Assembly: GCF_030272615.1 (NCBI RefSeq)
Contig: NC_081413.1
Span: 23,376,501 to 23,440,500, forward strand
DNA: 64,000 nucleotides
Direction: 5' to 3'
Origin: Cryptomeria japonica
Lineage: Eukaryota > Streptophyta > Pinopsida > Cupressales > Cupressaceae
Shown here: positions 33,583 to 44,759 of the stretch, one piece after another
Numbering within the stretch: the first letter of the stretch is position 1
How the letters are laid out: each line of letters starts with the position of its first letter
Position numbers and translations under genes: made by a program
The notes under the pieces: model-generated
The model's database searches: none
Told to the model about the DNA's origin: nothing
Seen by the model: the letters and a program-made list of their open reading frames with translations, nothing else

Positions 33583-34473
33583 TGAATGCATGCAAATGTA
33601 AAAAGTGGAATATGCATGTAAACTAAGCTTATTCAAAAAAGAACATGCAAACCTCTATACGATAAGTATGTTGATATGTTGATGACAGATTGGATGTGGT
33701 TGCTCATTAATCCAACAGCATGACGGTGTTGTGAAGATTATTGAATCCAGTAAGATTCAATGTCAAATAGATGATTAGGATTTAATGGGAGTTTGGTTCC
33801 AAATTTGGAGGCTTAGTCTTGTGACAAGTGTCACAAGGAGAAGTGAGTTGTAAGGACGAGTGTGCTCAATGTGAGCACACATAGGGAAGCTCATGAAAGG
33901 GACATTTCTATGACATGTGTAAGAGGTAAGTTGGCTATGAGATGACTTGTGAGTCACATGTTCAAAAAGTAGAGAGCTAGTGAAAGTGACATGTCAATGA
34001 CATGTGTAAGAAGTAGGGTGGCTCTATTAGGAAGAGCATTCTTACACATGTGTGAGCACCCATGGTCAAAGAGTGATGTAGAGACTTGAAAATGACTTGT
34101 GTGTGCAAGTCATTTAAGAGGGTGTCACATGTGGACTTGGTAGGTGTGAGGAATTAAAAAATAGAAGAAATGTTAATAAGGTTAGGAATCAAGGTGATTA
34201 GCTAATTAATTAAGAATTAATCAACTAATCTAAATTAGAGAAATATTGGAATATTGGCTAAGGTGAGATTTGATTTATTAAAATAAATTACTTTAAAAGA
34301 AGTAAAAGGATACATAATTAATAAATTAATTATCGAGGAATTATACTAACTAATTAAAAATAATTTAATTAATTATTTTGGAAGAGTAATGCGGGAGACA
34401 TAACTAATAAAATTAATTATGTGATAAGGGCACAATTAATTAAATAAGATTTAATTAGTTTTAGGTGTCTACA
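33583..34473 (-). mobile_element. LTR H (gypsy 5' LTR)
   Basis: On the minus strand it begins TGTAGACACCTAAAACTAAT at 34473, has the AATTAATTA-rich 5' part typical of LTRs A and E, and ends TGCATTCA at 33583, 891 bp. It contains two copies of a block of about 85 bp (33895-33937 and 33980-34022: GACATGTGTAAGAGGTA and GACATGTGTAAGAAGTA). It appears inserted in element I, which resumes at 34474. Confidence 0.65.
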
Positions 34474-35470
34474 AGATTGTACACATTTGTGGATGGCTCC
34501 AGTGAGACTTAGATTGTACCAATTTGTCATTAACGAGTATCCAATCGATGCTCAAGTAGGTTGTCTCCATGTCTGATCTTTATTTTGTTGCAGTGAGTGA
34601 TTCATCTGTTGTTCTTCATTGACAATGGTACCTAGTTTTGTCACACTTTGACATTCTTGGTGCATCATTGGCTCTATTTCTTCCTAATGTGGAGGAATTT
34701 TGGTCAACATCATTGGACCATCATTGTAGGAGATTCTACATTGAGGGGGGGGAGCTTCATGGTCTCTCTTCTTCTCTCTTATGGGGATGACTTTTTCCTC
34801 ACATGAAGTTTTGTTCTTCTCGTACATCATTGAGAGCATTGTGTGTTTTCATCTCTCTTTTGGTGGGGAGTTTTTTCCCATTGGTTTTTTCTCTCTTTCT
34901 CCGTTTGTGAGAGATTGCATTTCTTTTGTACATGGGAACCTAACATGACCTTGTAATCGGAAGCCATCTTGCATTGTTAGCTTGAGTCTACATTCCCCTA
35001 AGTTGCACTTAAGGGGGGATGTTGGTGTAAATTATGTCTCATAATTACACTTTACTTAAGTTGACTTAGGATAATGCATTCATTATAGTTTGCATATGAT
35101 ACACTTAGGGAAGTGTGCATCTAGGGAAGATGGTTGTAGGAGAAATTCTACCTTTTTTGGTGTTATTTTGTTATCACATTCCACATTCGGTGGGTGATCC
35201 ACCTTTAGTGGTTCAATATTCTATTATTTCTTCTACCTACCCCTACCTACCCTTGTATCTCATTGGGCCACATGTCATGATCATGTGCTTTCATTTCCCT
35301 ATGGCCTTGCCTTTATAAGTAGGCTCATCTTCATTGTATGGTTGATCCAATTGATCATTTTTTGCATCTTGATGATCTAATACAATTTGTTCTTGTCTAT
35401 CTTTGTCTATCTTTGTCTCTCTTGTGTTGTGCTATCAATTGGCCTTTAGATCTTGGGTTGCTATAAACAA
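34474..35470 (+). mobile_element. Element I: 3' internal end and LTR
   Basis: Non-coding or eroded 3' sequence (34474-35007) leads to a polypurine tract AAGGGGGGA (35009-35017) and an LTR starting TGTTGGTGTAAATTATG (about 35018) with a TATA-like TTTATAAG near 35314. The LTR end is placed near 35470 by a TGTT...CA pattern and is uncertain. The rest of the element is not identified; it was probably split by LTR H. Confidence 0.5.
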
Positions 35471-36490
35471 ATTCTCACAGTTACTATAAGTGATATGAGG
35501 AGTGAGGTATAAGCATTAGGGTCAAAACATAGCTAGTAGATTATGCATCATTCATTAACCTTAGCCTATGCTTCAAGATAGTATCAAATTTGTCCTATGA
35601 AACAAGTTTGATAGATCACACATCATCACAAAATTGATAGGTAGTGGACACATGTTTACCCCAAGAAACTCACCGAATCATATGAGAACAAATCATTCAC
35701 CTTTGCAAAATTGTCAAAAATAATGAACATTTTTTTTGAGCAAGTGGTGAACTTTTATTATACAAATTGTAAGATTTGAAGCATTTTGGTATTTGTTCTT
35801 TCATCTTCTCGTGTTTTGGGAGTTGCAAGAAGGTCATAACTTGCTTGAACTCATCGAGAAAGGGGTGGATTCTTTTTGCATTAGGGTACAAAGTCAATTC
35901 TTAACTATTGTGAGTGTATCAAGTGGTGCATATGTCACTTTGAGAGTATTATAGATATAGGATAAGCTTCAAAATCGATATGTGAGCTTGTTGAAGCCAT
36001 ATTGACACTTAAAACACTTGTAAATAACCAATTTCATAATGAAATTCAAAGAATTACTATTCTCTAAGGGAGGAGTTGTTTTTCCACCCAAGACAAGTTC
36101 TATCTAGGAGAAATTGACTTGTACCCCAATTTGTATTTGTAAGATTAAATTCCGGATCAATAAATACAAAAAGAAAGACAAAACAAAAACCATTCTAAAG
36201 CAAAACAAAACAAAAACCATTCTAGGACTATCTGTTAAAATCACCAAACTAGAAAAAAATACATTTATCCACATAAATAATTATATATATAAACACTAAT
36301 CCTCCAATGATTTTGGCAATCTGATTATAATTTCCCTTGTGATGTGATGACCATACAGCCATTAAATTTAATACCTGGTCCCACCGCACACTGAATCTTA
36401 GACAATAAAATACAACATTTCCCTATACAGAAACTTTCCGCTCCGTTCCTTTTTGACCTCTTAACATGTTTCGTGTCTTTTGCAAACAAA
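35471..36490. other. Intergenic sequence, nothing recognised
   Basis: A/T-rich and without a supported gene or repeat, apart from a short run of AAAACAAAACAAAAACCATTCT duplicated around 36180-36225. Confidence 0.5.
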
Positions 36491-36496
36491 AGATAA

Positions 36497-36600
36497 GAAA
36501 TAAATCAAGCATATGACGTGGCAAAACTCACGAGTCACGAGGCTTTGCAATGGGGACAACGTATACAATGAAATAAATCAATCAGATGACGTGGCACCTG
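36497..36600 (+). promoter_or_regulatory. Tandem pair of ACGT-core boxes upstream of LRR gene
   Basis: Two copies of a block GAAATAAATCAAGCATATGACGTGGCA and a near copy begin near 36498 and 36570. Each contains TGACGTGGCA (about 36515 and 36587), which has the ACGT core of plant G-box/ABRE elements bound by bZIP factors. They lie about 600-690 bp upstream of the start codon. Regulation by abscisic acid or stress is only a possibility. Confidence 0.6.
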
Positions 36601-36977
36601 CCTAACGTTCCTCAGATGTTTGGCATCTTGTGCATAGCCCCGGAGTGAGGCTCGGAGTACCGTTGGAAGCCAATCTAACGAATAAGTGTGCTGTGACAAC
36701 GTGAGCTAAAACTACCAGAGATTCCTCCTAGTTTTGTTTCTCTTGGCTTGTTTTTTTTATCTCTGCCATATTTAGCAGAAAAAGGGCTAAGTTTCTAGCG
36801 CTAAACATAAACAGATTCACAGGAGATTCATTGGGATCATTAGCTTGGCTTGGTATACAAGGTAGGTGAGGAAGAGGCTTGTGGGAGGAGCTAAGTAACC
36901 TCTCATTGATGGTGTACACGAGAAGGGAAAAGAAAACTGCTTTTACTTGGGCAATGCAAATTTGCTGAAGGGGACAT

Positions 36978-36990
36978 TCAATAAATAGGC
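36978..36990 (+). promoter_or_regulatory. TATA-like box of LRR gene
   Basis: CAATAAATAGGC, about 200 bp before the start codon and after the G-box-like repeats. The inverted copy near 47210 has lost the TATTTA part. Several upstream ATGs (for example 37080) lie between it and the gene, so the transcription start may be closer to the coding region. Confidence 0.45.
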
Positions 36991-37188
36991 TCTAATGCAC
37001 GAGAAAAGAAAGAGATTGCATCAAATTCGTGATAGTTTTTAAGGCACACAGACTGGCAGCATAACGAGGGTTTATATGCATGTATAAGCAGAGTTTGGCA
37101 TTGTATGTATCATCAGATTCTATCTGGTATAGTGACTTGGGAAGGAGGAAGAAAGTAAGGAAGTGTTCATTGTGTTTTTTGATAAGCT

Positions 37189-38385
37189 ATGGAATTGGAG
37201 ACCATTGGGTTTGGTTTTACAATGAGGAAGGTGTTGTTTGTGATGTTGGTATTGCAGAAGGTGGTGTGGACAGAGACAATGTTGGACCCATTGGATTTTT
37301 TGTCACTGCAAGCCCTAAGAAAGAGCCTGGATGACATGCCAGGGTCTAAATTTTTTAAGTCGTGGGACTTCTCTTCTGATCCTTGTGGATTTTCAGGGGT
37401 TTTGTGTGATTCAAACAGAGTTGTGGCACTAAATCTTGGGGATTCTTCTGCTGGGGCTCCTGGATTGAAAGGCAAGTTGGATGGAGCTCTGGGCTGCCTT
37501 GGGGCTCTTGTAGAGCTCACAGTGGTGCCTGGTCAGGTATCTGGGTCTATTCCAGAGACTATGGGGCAGCTGAAGGAGTTGCAGTTTATGGGTATTAGCA
37601 AGAACTTTCTGTCTGGCAGGATTCCTCCGTGCTTGGGGTCATTGACAAAGTTGCAGACACTGGATTTGAGCTTCAATCAGCTTGTGGGTTCTATTCCCAA
37701 GGGGATTGGACAATTACCCACTTTGTCAAATCTCATTCTTGGCCACAATAAGCTTTCAGGACCAATACCCACTTGCACATCTAGTTTGAGAAGGCTGGAT
37801 CTTAAGCACAATGGACTTTCAGGGACACTGCCTTCTTTGCCCAATTCTGTTCAGTACGTTTCTCTTGCAAATAACCTGCTCAGTGGGAGTATTGATGAAT
37901 TATCAGGCCTACAACAGCTGAGTTATCTTGACCTGAGTTTCAATCAGTTCAGTGGGAGCATTCCAGGTGCATTGTTTAGTTTCAAAATGACTTCTTTGTT
38001 CTTACAGAGGAACTCCTTCTCTGGTTCTGTTAATCCACAAGGACAGGTCATGATCCCAAATGTGGACCTCAGTTTTAATTTTCTCACAGGTCCTATTCCC
38101 TCCTCTCTGGCTTATGTTCAGAATCTATACCTTAACAACAACCACTTTACAGGGGCAGTTCCTTCTGAATTCATTGACAGGCTTCTATCTGCTAATATCC
38201 AAGTGCTATATATTCAGCACAACTATCTTACACAGATTACTCTCAAGCCATCCACAATGATCCCACTTACCAGCTCTCTCTGTATTCAGTACAACTGCAT
38301 GGTTCCTCCCATTCAGCCACCATGTCCCTTCAAAGTTGGCAAACAGAAAAAAAGGCCCACATATCAATGCAACTACATGGGCTAG
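37189..38385 (+). CDS. Secreted leucine-rich-repeat protein
   Basis: An intact, intronless frame of 398 codons. A second Met at 37222 starts a typical signal peptide (MRKVLFVMLVLQ), so translation may begin there. Then come an N-terminal LRR cap with a Cys pair (Cys66, Cys73) in the context SWDFSSDPCGF, about ten LRRs of plant type (LxxLxLxxNxLSGxIP) from residue 95 to 345, and a C-terminal Cys-rich cap ending PTYQCNYMG. There is no transmembrane helix or kinase, so it should be secreted to the wall or apoplast. It matches the architecture of a conserved kinase-less plant LRR family of about 400 residues; a role in wall or defence recognition is inferred. No neighbour gives functional context. 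Confidence 0.92.
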   Translation: MELETIGFGFTMRKVLFVMLVLQKVVWTETMLDPLDFLSLQALRKSLDDMPGSKFFKSWDFSSDPCGFSGVLCDSNRVVALNLGDSSAGAPGLKGKLDGALGCLGALVELTVVPGQVSGSIPETMGQLKELQFMGISKNFLSGRIPPCLGSLTKLQTLDLSFNQLVGSIPKGIGQLPTLSNLILGHNKLSGPIPTCTSSLRRLDLKHNGLSGTLPSLPNSVQYVSLANNLLSGSIDELSGLQQLSYLDLSFNQFSGSIPGALFSFKMTSLFLQRNSFSGSVNPQGQVMIPNVDLSFNFLTGPIPSSLAYVQNLYLNNNHFTGAVPSEFIDRLLSANIQVLYIQHNYLTQITLKPSTMIPLTSSLCIQYNCMVPPIQPPCPFKVGKQKKRPTYQCNYMG

Positions 38386-38765
38386 GGGAGATTCAATTAT
38401 ATATCATTTTTTCAAGGAAATGTTGGACTTATTGCTCTAGCTACACAAAGATAATTCATCTAGGTTCTTCTAGGAAAGAATGTTTTGCAGTCTGGGAAGC
38501 CTCAGGAAAAAGCAACATAACTTGCTTGTCCAATCGGAGCTATATCTCTTTTTTTTGTTTTCAGGTACTTAAGTAGTCAGGTTGTATAGATAAATATGTT
38601 TTGTATTCTTTCATTCTTTTAACAGATCTGGTTATCTAGAACTAAAGCAAGATGAAGCTACTGCTAATGTGAAGGAGCTTAGTAGGGGCTGGAATGTATG
38701 GCAGCAATAAAATTGATCTACGAGTAGAAATAAATACAGCCCAACAATTGGAGATCATCTTTAAC
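38386..38765 (+). terminator. 3' UTR and polyadenylation signals of LRR gene
   Basis: AATAAA at 38706-38711 and a second AATAAAT near 38730 lie about 320 bases after the stop codon, the usual distance for plant transcripts. Confidence 0.6.
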
Positions 38766-40085
38766 CAGATTGGATCTTATGAGGACTGAGTTATTTGTTC
38801 TGTAATTTTACTTTTTTTTTTGGTCATGAACATCCTCCTTAATTTTGGGGCCTTGAAAGACCTTGGACATTTGGGCCTGCTGGATATTGTAGGATTATAC
38901 CTGATTTTTATTGTCTGTATGTTGCTTTCAAATTTCATTATGTGTTTTTATTCTTATGTTTTATATTAACATTTTGGATCACATTCTGAATATTTTTTCA
39001 TCAACACTTGGAATCACACTCTTAACCATAACCCCTCATCTTGATGATAGAGTGAGTATAAGATGAAATTTTAATGTAATATGGAAGACTATAGGTAGAA
39101 ATTCATATAAGGGCTTTTAATCAGTTTGATAAAAGTTAATTTCTACTGTTAATGTGGTGATGCTGAACCTGAAGTGGCCACTAGTAGTTGCTCACTATTT
39201 ATTTCATGAAATTGACAAGATGGGGCATTAATTACACAGGAGGTCTGAACACATTTAAGGCTTAGATGAGTATCTCGTTGATGAAGACACTTTCTATATC
39301 CATTAGGGACAGCATTAAACCAAAAAATATTTCCTGTACTCTCTGTCAAGAAATAAATATGGCATGTTTTCAGTCAAGTCATTTCAGAATCTGCTGAATG
39401 TTTGCAGAACGTTCATATGAGCAGACATTCCATTGGTGTTTTTATTTTGCTGTCTTTTAATAGGAAACCTGACCAAGGGCTGTAAATGGCGCCTCTATCT
39501 GCTTCATGTTGATTAAAAAATGGTTTTAATATTTTTCAAATGTTTTATTGCTTCATGAGTCGGATAGTTTTTAATAAAGTAAAAATGTGATGGAACTGAA
39601 AAAACATAGTGCTAGAATGAAGTTCACAATGAAGCTCCTATATAGGAGAGAAAAGTTTCCTGAGAATAAAAAATATGATTAAACAAAATGTTGAAGGAGG
39701 ATTTAATGGTGGAAGCAAATTATTATTGTTCATCTTTTTCCTTGGGGACAATGCACATATTCTAGTTCACTATAATATTTAGCATATGGTAAAAGTGATA
39801 TCACAATTCACCCACTATCCTTTTATTAGTCAAATACATGATAGATATATTAGTTATATTCATGTTTTTTTTTTCAAATATATATAATCTTGTTCATTGA
39901 AGTAGCTTATCCATTATAGTAGTAATTTATTTCTCAAGTATCTTTGTAGACATATCAATCATATGTAATTTTATTTTTATTCTATTTTTTTTAACAATGA
40001 ATATGTTCATTAAATTAGTTATATGGTATGGACGAGGTTACAAAATTAATCAATCTTCTCTCAGTTGTTAAGTGTTCATGTTTTT
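38766..40085. other. Intergenic sequence, nothing recognised
   Basis: A/T-rich with homopolymer T runs. The minus-strand frame at 39149-39349 has no recognisable domain and is treated as chance. Confidence 0.5.
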
Positions 40086-40087
40086 GC

Positions 40088-40250
40088 CAATAGTGGCATG
40101 GTGTGATGGTTAACTTGTAGTAGTGTTGTTTTTGTCATCAAGGTTCAAACCTCATTAGGATGGTATTGTTGAATGTTTAAATGGAGATGAGGTCCTCTAT
40201 TTGTAACCTCGTCGATTTAGTGTCTATATTTTCTATCCAAATAATGTTAG
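40088..40250 (+). mobile_element. SINE-like unit (tRNA-derived)
   Basis: An A-box-like AGTGGCATGGTGTGATGG at about 40092 and a B-box-like GGTTCAAACCTC at 40143-40154 are spaced about 50 bases apart, as in RNA polymerase III promoters of tRNA-derived SINEs. No cloverleaf can be drawn, so it is not a tRNA gene. The 3' end and target duplication were not found. Confidence 0.45.
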
Positions 40251-42321
40251 CATAACTGATTAAATCACATGATAGTAATAGAGTAGCCTTTTTCATTGTC
40301 ATCTTGTTGCTTTGAAGTTGTGATTGTTATTACTATGCAAGGAACCATCAACAACCTTAATGAATTGACTATTGTTTGTTGTTTAGGTGTTAGAACAACA
40401 AGGATTATTGTAAGTGTTTTTGTAATTTCTTATTCTTAATCCAATAAAAGAAAGCTTCCTAATGGATTAGAGCATGTTAATAAGTGAATGTAGGGATCAT
40501 TCCCTTTCTTTTTATTTATTCATTATCTTATTACAATATTAAATTATATAATAAAATGATGTGAATTCCCACTTTGTTCACATTCCTAGATCTAGTTAAT
40601 TATTTTTATAAAGTCTAAACAAAATTTATGAGAGTAGGTGAATTGCTTTGTTATCTTCAAAACAAATTTACCCCCCTATTATTCTCCTCTAGGGCTAGGT
40701 CTATTAAAAACTTTCAAAGCCTCCACCATCATATAAATAACTAGACTTTCAAAGCCTCCACCATCATATAAATAACTTGAATGAAGCAAACAAGAATAAA
40801 TCAAGTACTTATTTACTAAAAGATCAATAAACATAACTAGTAAATAAAGGGTGTCTTGGGATCAAATTTAAAGGATTGTGAAATTCATCTACTTGCTTTG
40901 TTTTTCCCTTTATTTATACCTGATTTGAAAGATCCTCAATGGGTCTCTTTATTCAAAATGGATCTTTGTGTTGTGTTGGTTTCCCCTATAATTTAGTTAT
41001 TCACCCAAGTTGTGGAATCTCATATTTTCTAAGTTTATTCCTTTATGCCCTTATAAATTTGTCATCGCTTTCAAGGTTACATGAACCTTGAAATCATTGA
41101 CAAAGCCTTTGTTGGTGACTTGATAAATTCATAGACCTTGTCTATGTTAGCAATTATGTGGTTTCTCAAACCTTGAAAGCTCCAACAAGGTTTAAGTGTT
41201 TCCAAAAGAGTTGACAAGCAAAAATAAAAAGATAGAATGAAGTAATTGTAGATGTGAATTAAAAAGTTCTTAAACTCACTAAAAGGCTAATGTGGTTCAA
41301 AATTTATTAAAAGCTTTAACCAAAAGACAAAGAAAAGTGGTGTTACTAGTTCAAAAGTTCCTAAACTCCTTGATTTATTGATGTGGTACAAAGGATGATG
41401 AAATCATTGACAAAGATGAAGGAAATAGTATATCAAGGGGTTCAAAGGTTCTTAAACCTACTAAACCTTAAACATGTTTCAACATTGATTTATTGTTAAA
41501 AAAAATAAAATTTTAAGTTTGGATAAGTTGATAGGCTATCATCTTAAAACGTGTCGATTGAATGAAATAAAATCAAAGACTCTATTGATGAGATGAACCC
41601 AAATTTTATTTCATTTCCTTGGAGGTCAAGTGTGCTTAAAGGATTTCCTCTTTTTAAAGAGTTGAAAACTATACTTTTCAAAGTGAACAAGTTTATTGTT
41701 CTTGTACTTTATCTATTTGCGGTGTTTCAAGAGAACATTGCAAAACTACGATAGTTTGTTGTGAATGTATAAATGTTTTTCTTTTGGTCCTATTTTTTGA
41801 GGCATAGTTTCTTTCTTGGTAAAAGAATATATCAGTTTCTAAAACCTCAATTTTATATCAAGTGTGGTGGAATATAATTAATCATTGTTGATTCTAGTAT
41901 GGATATGATTATACTGTGGGTGTTGTGTCTTATGCTCCATGCATTCCATCCCATATGAACTACATTAGTGATACTTACACATGTTATTCAAGTTGTAGCC
42001 ACCTTAAATCAACTCATCGCTATTTCAACTATAGATATGACATCACCCAACTATTTATTCTATAATTGTTTGAATGAATACCTAGTTATTTGATTGATTA
42101 TCTTTTTTTTTATCTCATTATTTATTAAATAATATATTTTTATTTAATTAATAAAATCACCATTTATCCATTATTCACCTAACCATATTCCAAGCATTAA
42201 TTATTTATCTTTCATCTTGTATATTTCAACCTTAAATAAGACCAAATAATTATTTATCTAAGTCTCTCATCCTCATCCCAAGAATTAAATAAATATATCC
42301 TATTTATTCAATTTTTTATTA
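40251..42321. other. Intergenic sequence, nothing recognised
   Basis: Non-coding apart from the 35-bp tandem duplication listed separately. The stretch 42060-42320 is very A/T-rich with AATTAAT motifs like the 5' parts of the gypsy LTRs here and may be an old LTR piece. Confidence 0.4.
40710..40778. repeat. 35-bp tandem duplication
   Basis: CTTTCAAAGCCTCCACCATC followed by ATATAAATAACT occurs twice head to tail with a period of 35 bases. Confidence 0.9.
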
Positions 42322-42955
42322 AGTTGGAAGCTTTTGCTTGGCTTGTTGTTCAAAATAGAATTCTTACTGGGGATGGTTAATGAGGATGGGATTCATGGGT
42401 CCATTTTGATGCCCTCTACATAGTGAAAATGAGGAAAATGTTGATCAAATGTTTATCTGTACAATGTCCCTTTCCTAGTGCTTGTTAGGTCCATTTTTTG
42501 AATAAATTAAATTGGCAAGGGCCTCTACCATTCTCTTTCATAGACATTTTCAAAGGGTGGTCATTGATGAATAAGGGATCTATGTGGAGTGGTTTGTGGC
42601 CTGCCATCCCAACATTGGTAGTATGACACATTTGGCATGAAAGAAATGAGTGACTTTTTAATAATGAGGAGTCTTCTCTATGCTCTATTTTAAACACAAT
42701 TGAGATTGAAATTTGTGAACACATTAATGTGAAGGTGTTGAATAGGGAGTGGGGTTGTTCATAGTATGGGATGATCAAATGTCTAAATATTGGCCTCATT
42801 TAATACCTCCAAAGGCAAACAAGGAAGATCCCAAGAGTTCATAGAGGCCATAAGGATCCTATTTTCTTTTTTCTACTAAAATCATGTATCTTGTTTTCTT
42901 TTTTATTAATGCAATGGTTGCTACCCCCTTGGCATCAATTTGCCAAAAAAAAAAT
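42322..42955 (+). mobile_element. LINE (L1-type) 3' end fragment
   Basis: The plus strand, in broken frames, resembles the RT-associated zinc-binding region at the end of plant LINE ORF2. It has a segment KLEAFAWLVVQNRILTG near 42325, then about 280 bases later IWHERNE followed by FNNEESSLCSILNT, then 3' UTR. The sequence ends in a short poly-A run (about 42945-42954) after TTGGCATCAATTTGCC. It is 5'-truncated, as usual for LINE copies. Confidence 0.6.
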
Positions 42956-43262
42956 CTTTATGAAGTTGGTAAAAACCAATTGGCCCACTAATCATTCACT
43001 TGCACTTTCTTAAAACCTAGACCAATCCATTCAAACCTTTCACATCCTCCATGAGGTAATTCGACATTGGTCAAGTTGTGCATGAGGTGTGGTCTTAGTA
43101 CATATCACACTAGTCAAATATTTTTCCATACATTTAAGGTACCACAAACTACCCTTTCAATCCTATACATCCACTCCTCCCAATGAAATACTCGACTATT
43201 GATCATCCTTGGATCTTGGATGCCTCAAAATAGAGATTCTTGTCATATCATCACCCACACAA

Positions 43263-43362
43263 GGCTCTCAATCAATATGAGCCCTTGATCCCTCAAATCA
43301 ATTCTAGTCATCCAATTCCTCATCCAAAAATATATAAATTGGCTCCAACCCAAGCCATTATC
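43263..43362 (+). repeat. Dispersed direct repeat, copy 1
   Basis: Shares CTAGTCATCCAAT and ATAAATTGG plus intervening sequence with 48532-48632, in the same orientation. Origin unknown. Confidence 0.55.
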
Positions 43363-43499
43363 AAACCTCCTTCAAATGAAATGTTAAGTTTTGGTAAAAG
43401 CACTCAAATCTCATCATCAACCATCTTGTCCAGCACAAACCACCATGACTTGGTACAAGAAGTATTGATATTAGTGAGAATTGTGTGATTTCAATTTCA

Positions 43500-44759
43500 A
43501 TTTATAATTCTTGGAAAAGGTATTTTGGTATTGTAATGATCTAGGTTCATTCCAAATTTGTAATAAATATTTGAGGTCAAATCAATCTTAGTTGAGTGTC
43601 TCCTTTTGTAGTTTATATGTTTGGATGTTCTTTATCTACTTGATCAACAATGACCAAAATTTGTGCAAATCCTTTGTAAGGTATCTTTTCAACATAACAA
43701 AAGAAATGTATGGGTAATATCATGGATTACTAAGTATAATCACTTAATATTTTGCAACCATTTATTTCTTTTTTAAATGTATGTGTAGAGCCCACACTAC
43801 CTATGCATTTTGAAATGCATAATATTTTGTGATACATTGATTAAGATAATACCTTTGGTTTCATTTATTAGATATTTTGTATGAACCCAAAGACTTTAAT
43901 GCCTAGCTAGATAAAGGTACCTATTTACTACTAGCTTCATCGCCCCATCATCTCAACACACTTAAAACATATTATTACAAATATATTTTTAGTCTTATCC
44001 ATTCTAGTGTGCTCTCATTGCCATGTCTAAATGTATATAACAACATAAGGGGTTATCATAAAACACATTCCTAGACACTCATATGCTAGATCATATGTTT
44101 TAATAAGATGCTTGACCTCGAGTTTCCCAAAACAACATATAGGCATGAAGTGTCAACTAGAATAGGGGTGTATTGTGTAATGGGTATGATTTTTCTCAAG
44201 GTGAGTGTTGTGCTTAGACTATGGCCATATCTATTGTACCACCATAGGGAAACCCCATTTGGTTTATCAACTCATCAAAAGTGAAGGAGATATCACCCAC
44301 CTCAATAATTAGTCATCAATTAAAAAACCTGAATATAGGTTTTGTGGATACTCTTCCGAGGTTTAACACCGTTGGCACTTGGAAGACTATCCAAACTTAA
44401 GGATTTGGGATCTACAACTTAGATCACCAACACTATCAAAGTTGGGAGTGGATATGTAAGTATAAGAAATATAGGACCACCCTTGTTGTTGGAGTGAGTG
44501 TTCCCTCTAGACTATGTCATAACATTTTCAACAAAACCTTTAGAGGCATACTAGCTACTTCTTTAAGGATACTTATATATTTGAAAATTAGTATAGACTA
44601 CAATACAAATGGCATTTCCATCTTATGAGATGGCACAATCTTGCATTACTATAAGAATAGAAGGATGTTCCTTTAAACATAATCCATAAAGTTACCTACC
44701 CTCAACTTTATCATGCCCACCCAAAAATGTGACATTAATGTTAAAGCTCAACATATCTA
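43500..44759. other. Intergenic sequence, nothing recognised
   Basis: No supported gene, repeat or RNA gene seen on either strand. Confidence 0.45.

Noticed and set aside
39149-39349. 66-codon minus-strand frame
   Set aside because: No domain, no homologous neighbour, composition like surrounding non-coding DNA.
40088-40160. tRNA gene
   Set aside because: A and B boxes are present but no cloverleaf or anticodon arm can be formed.
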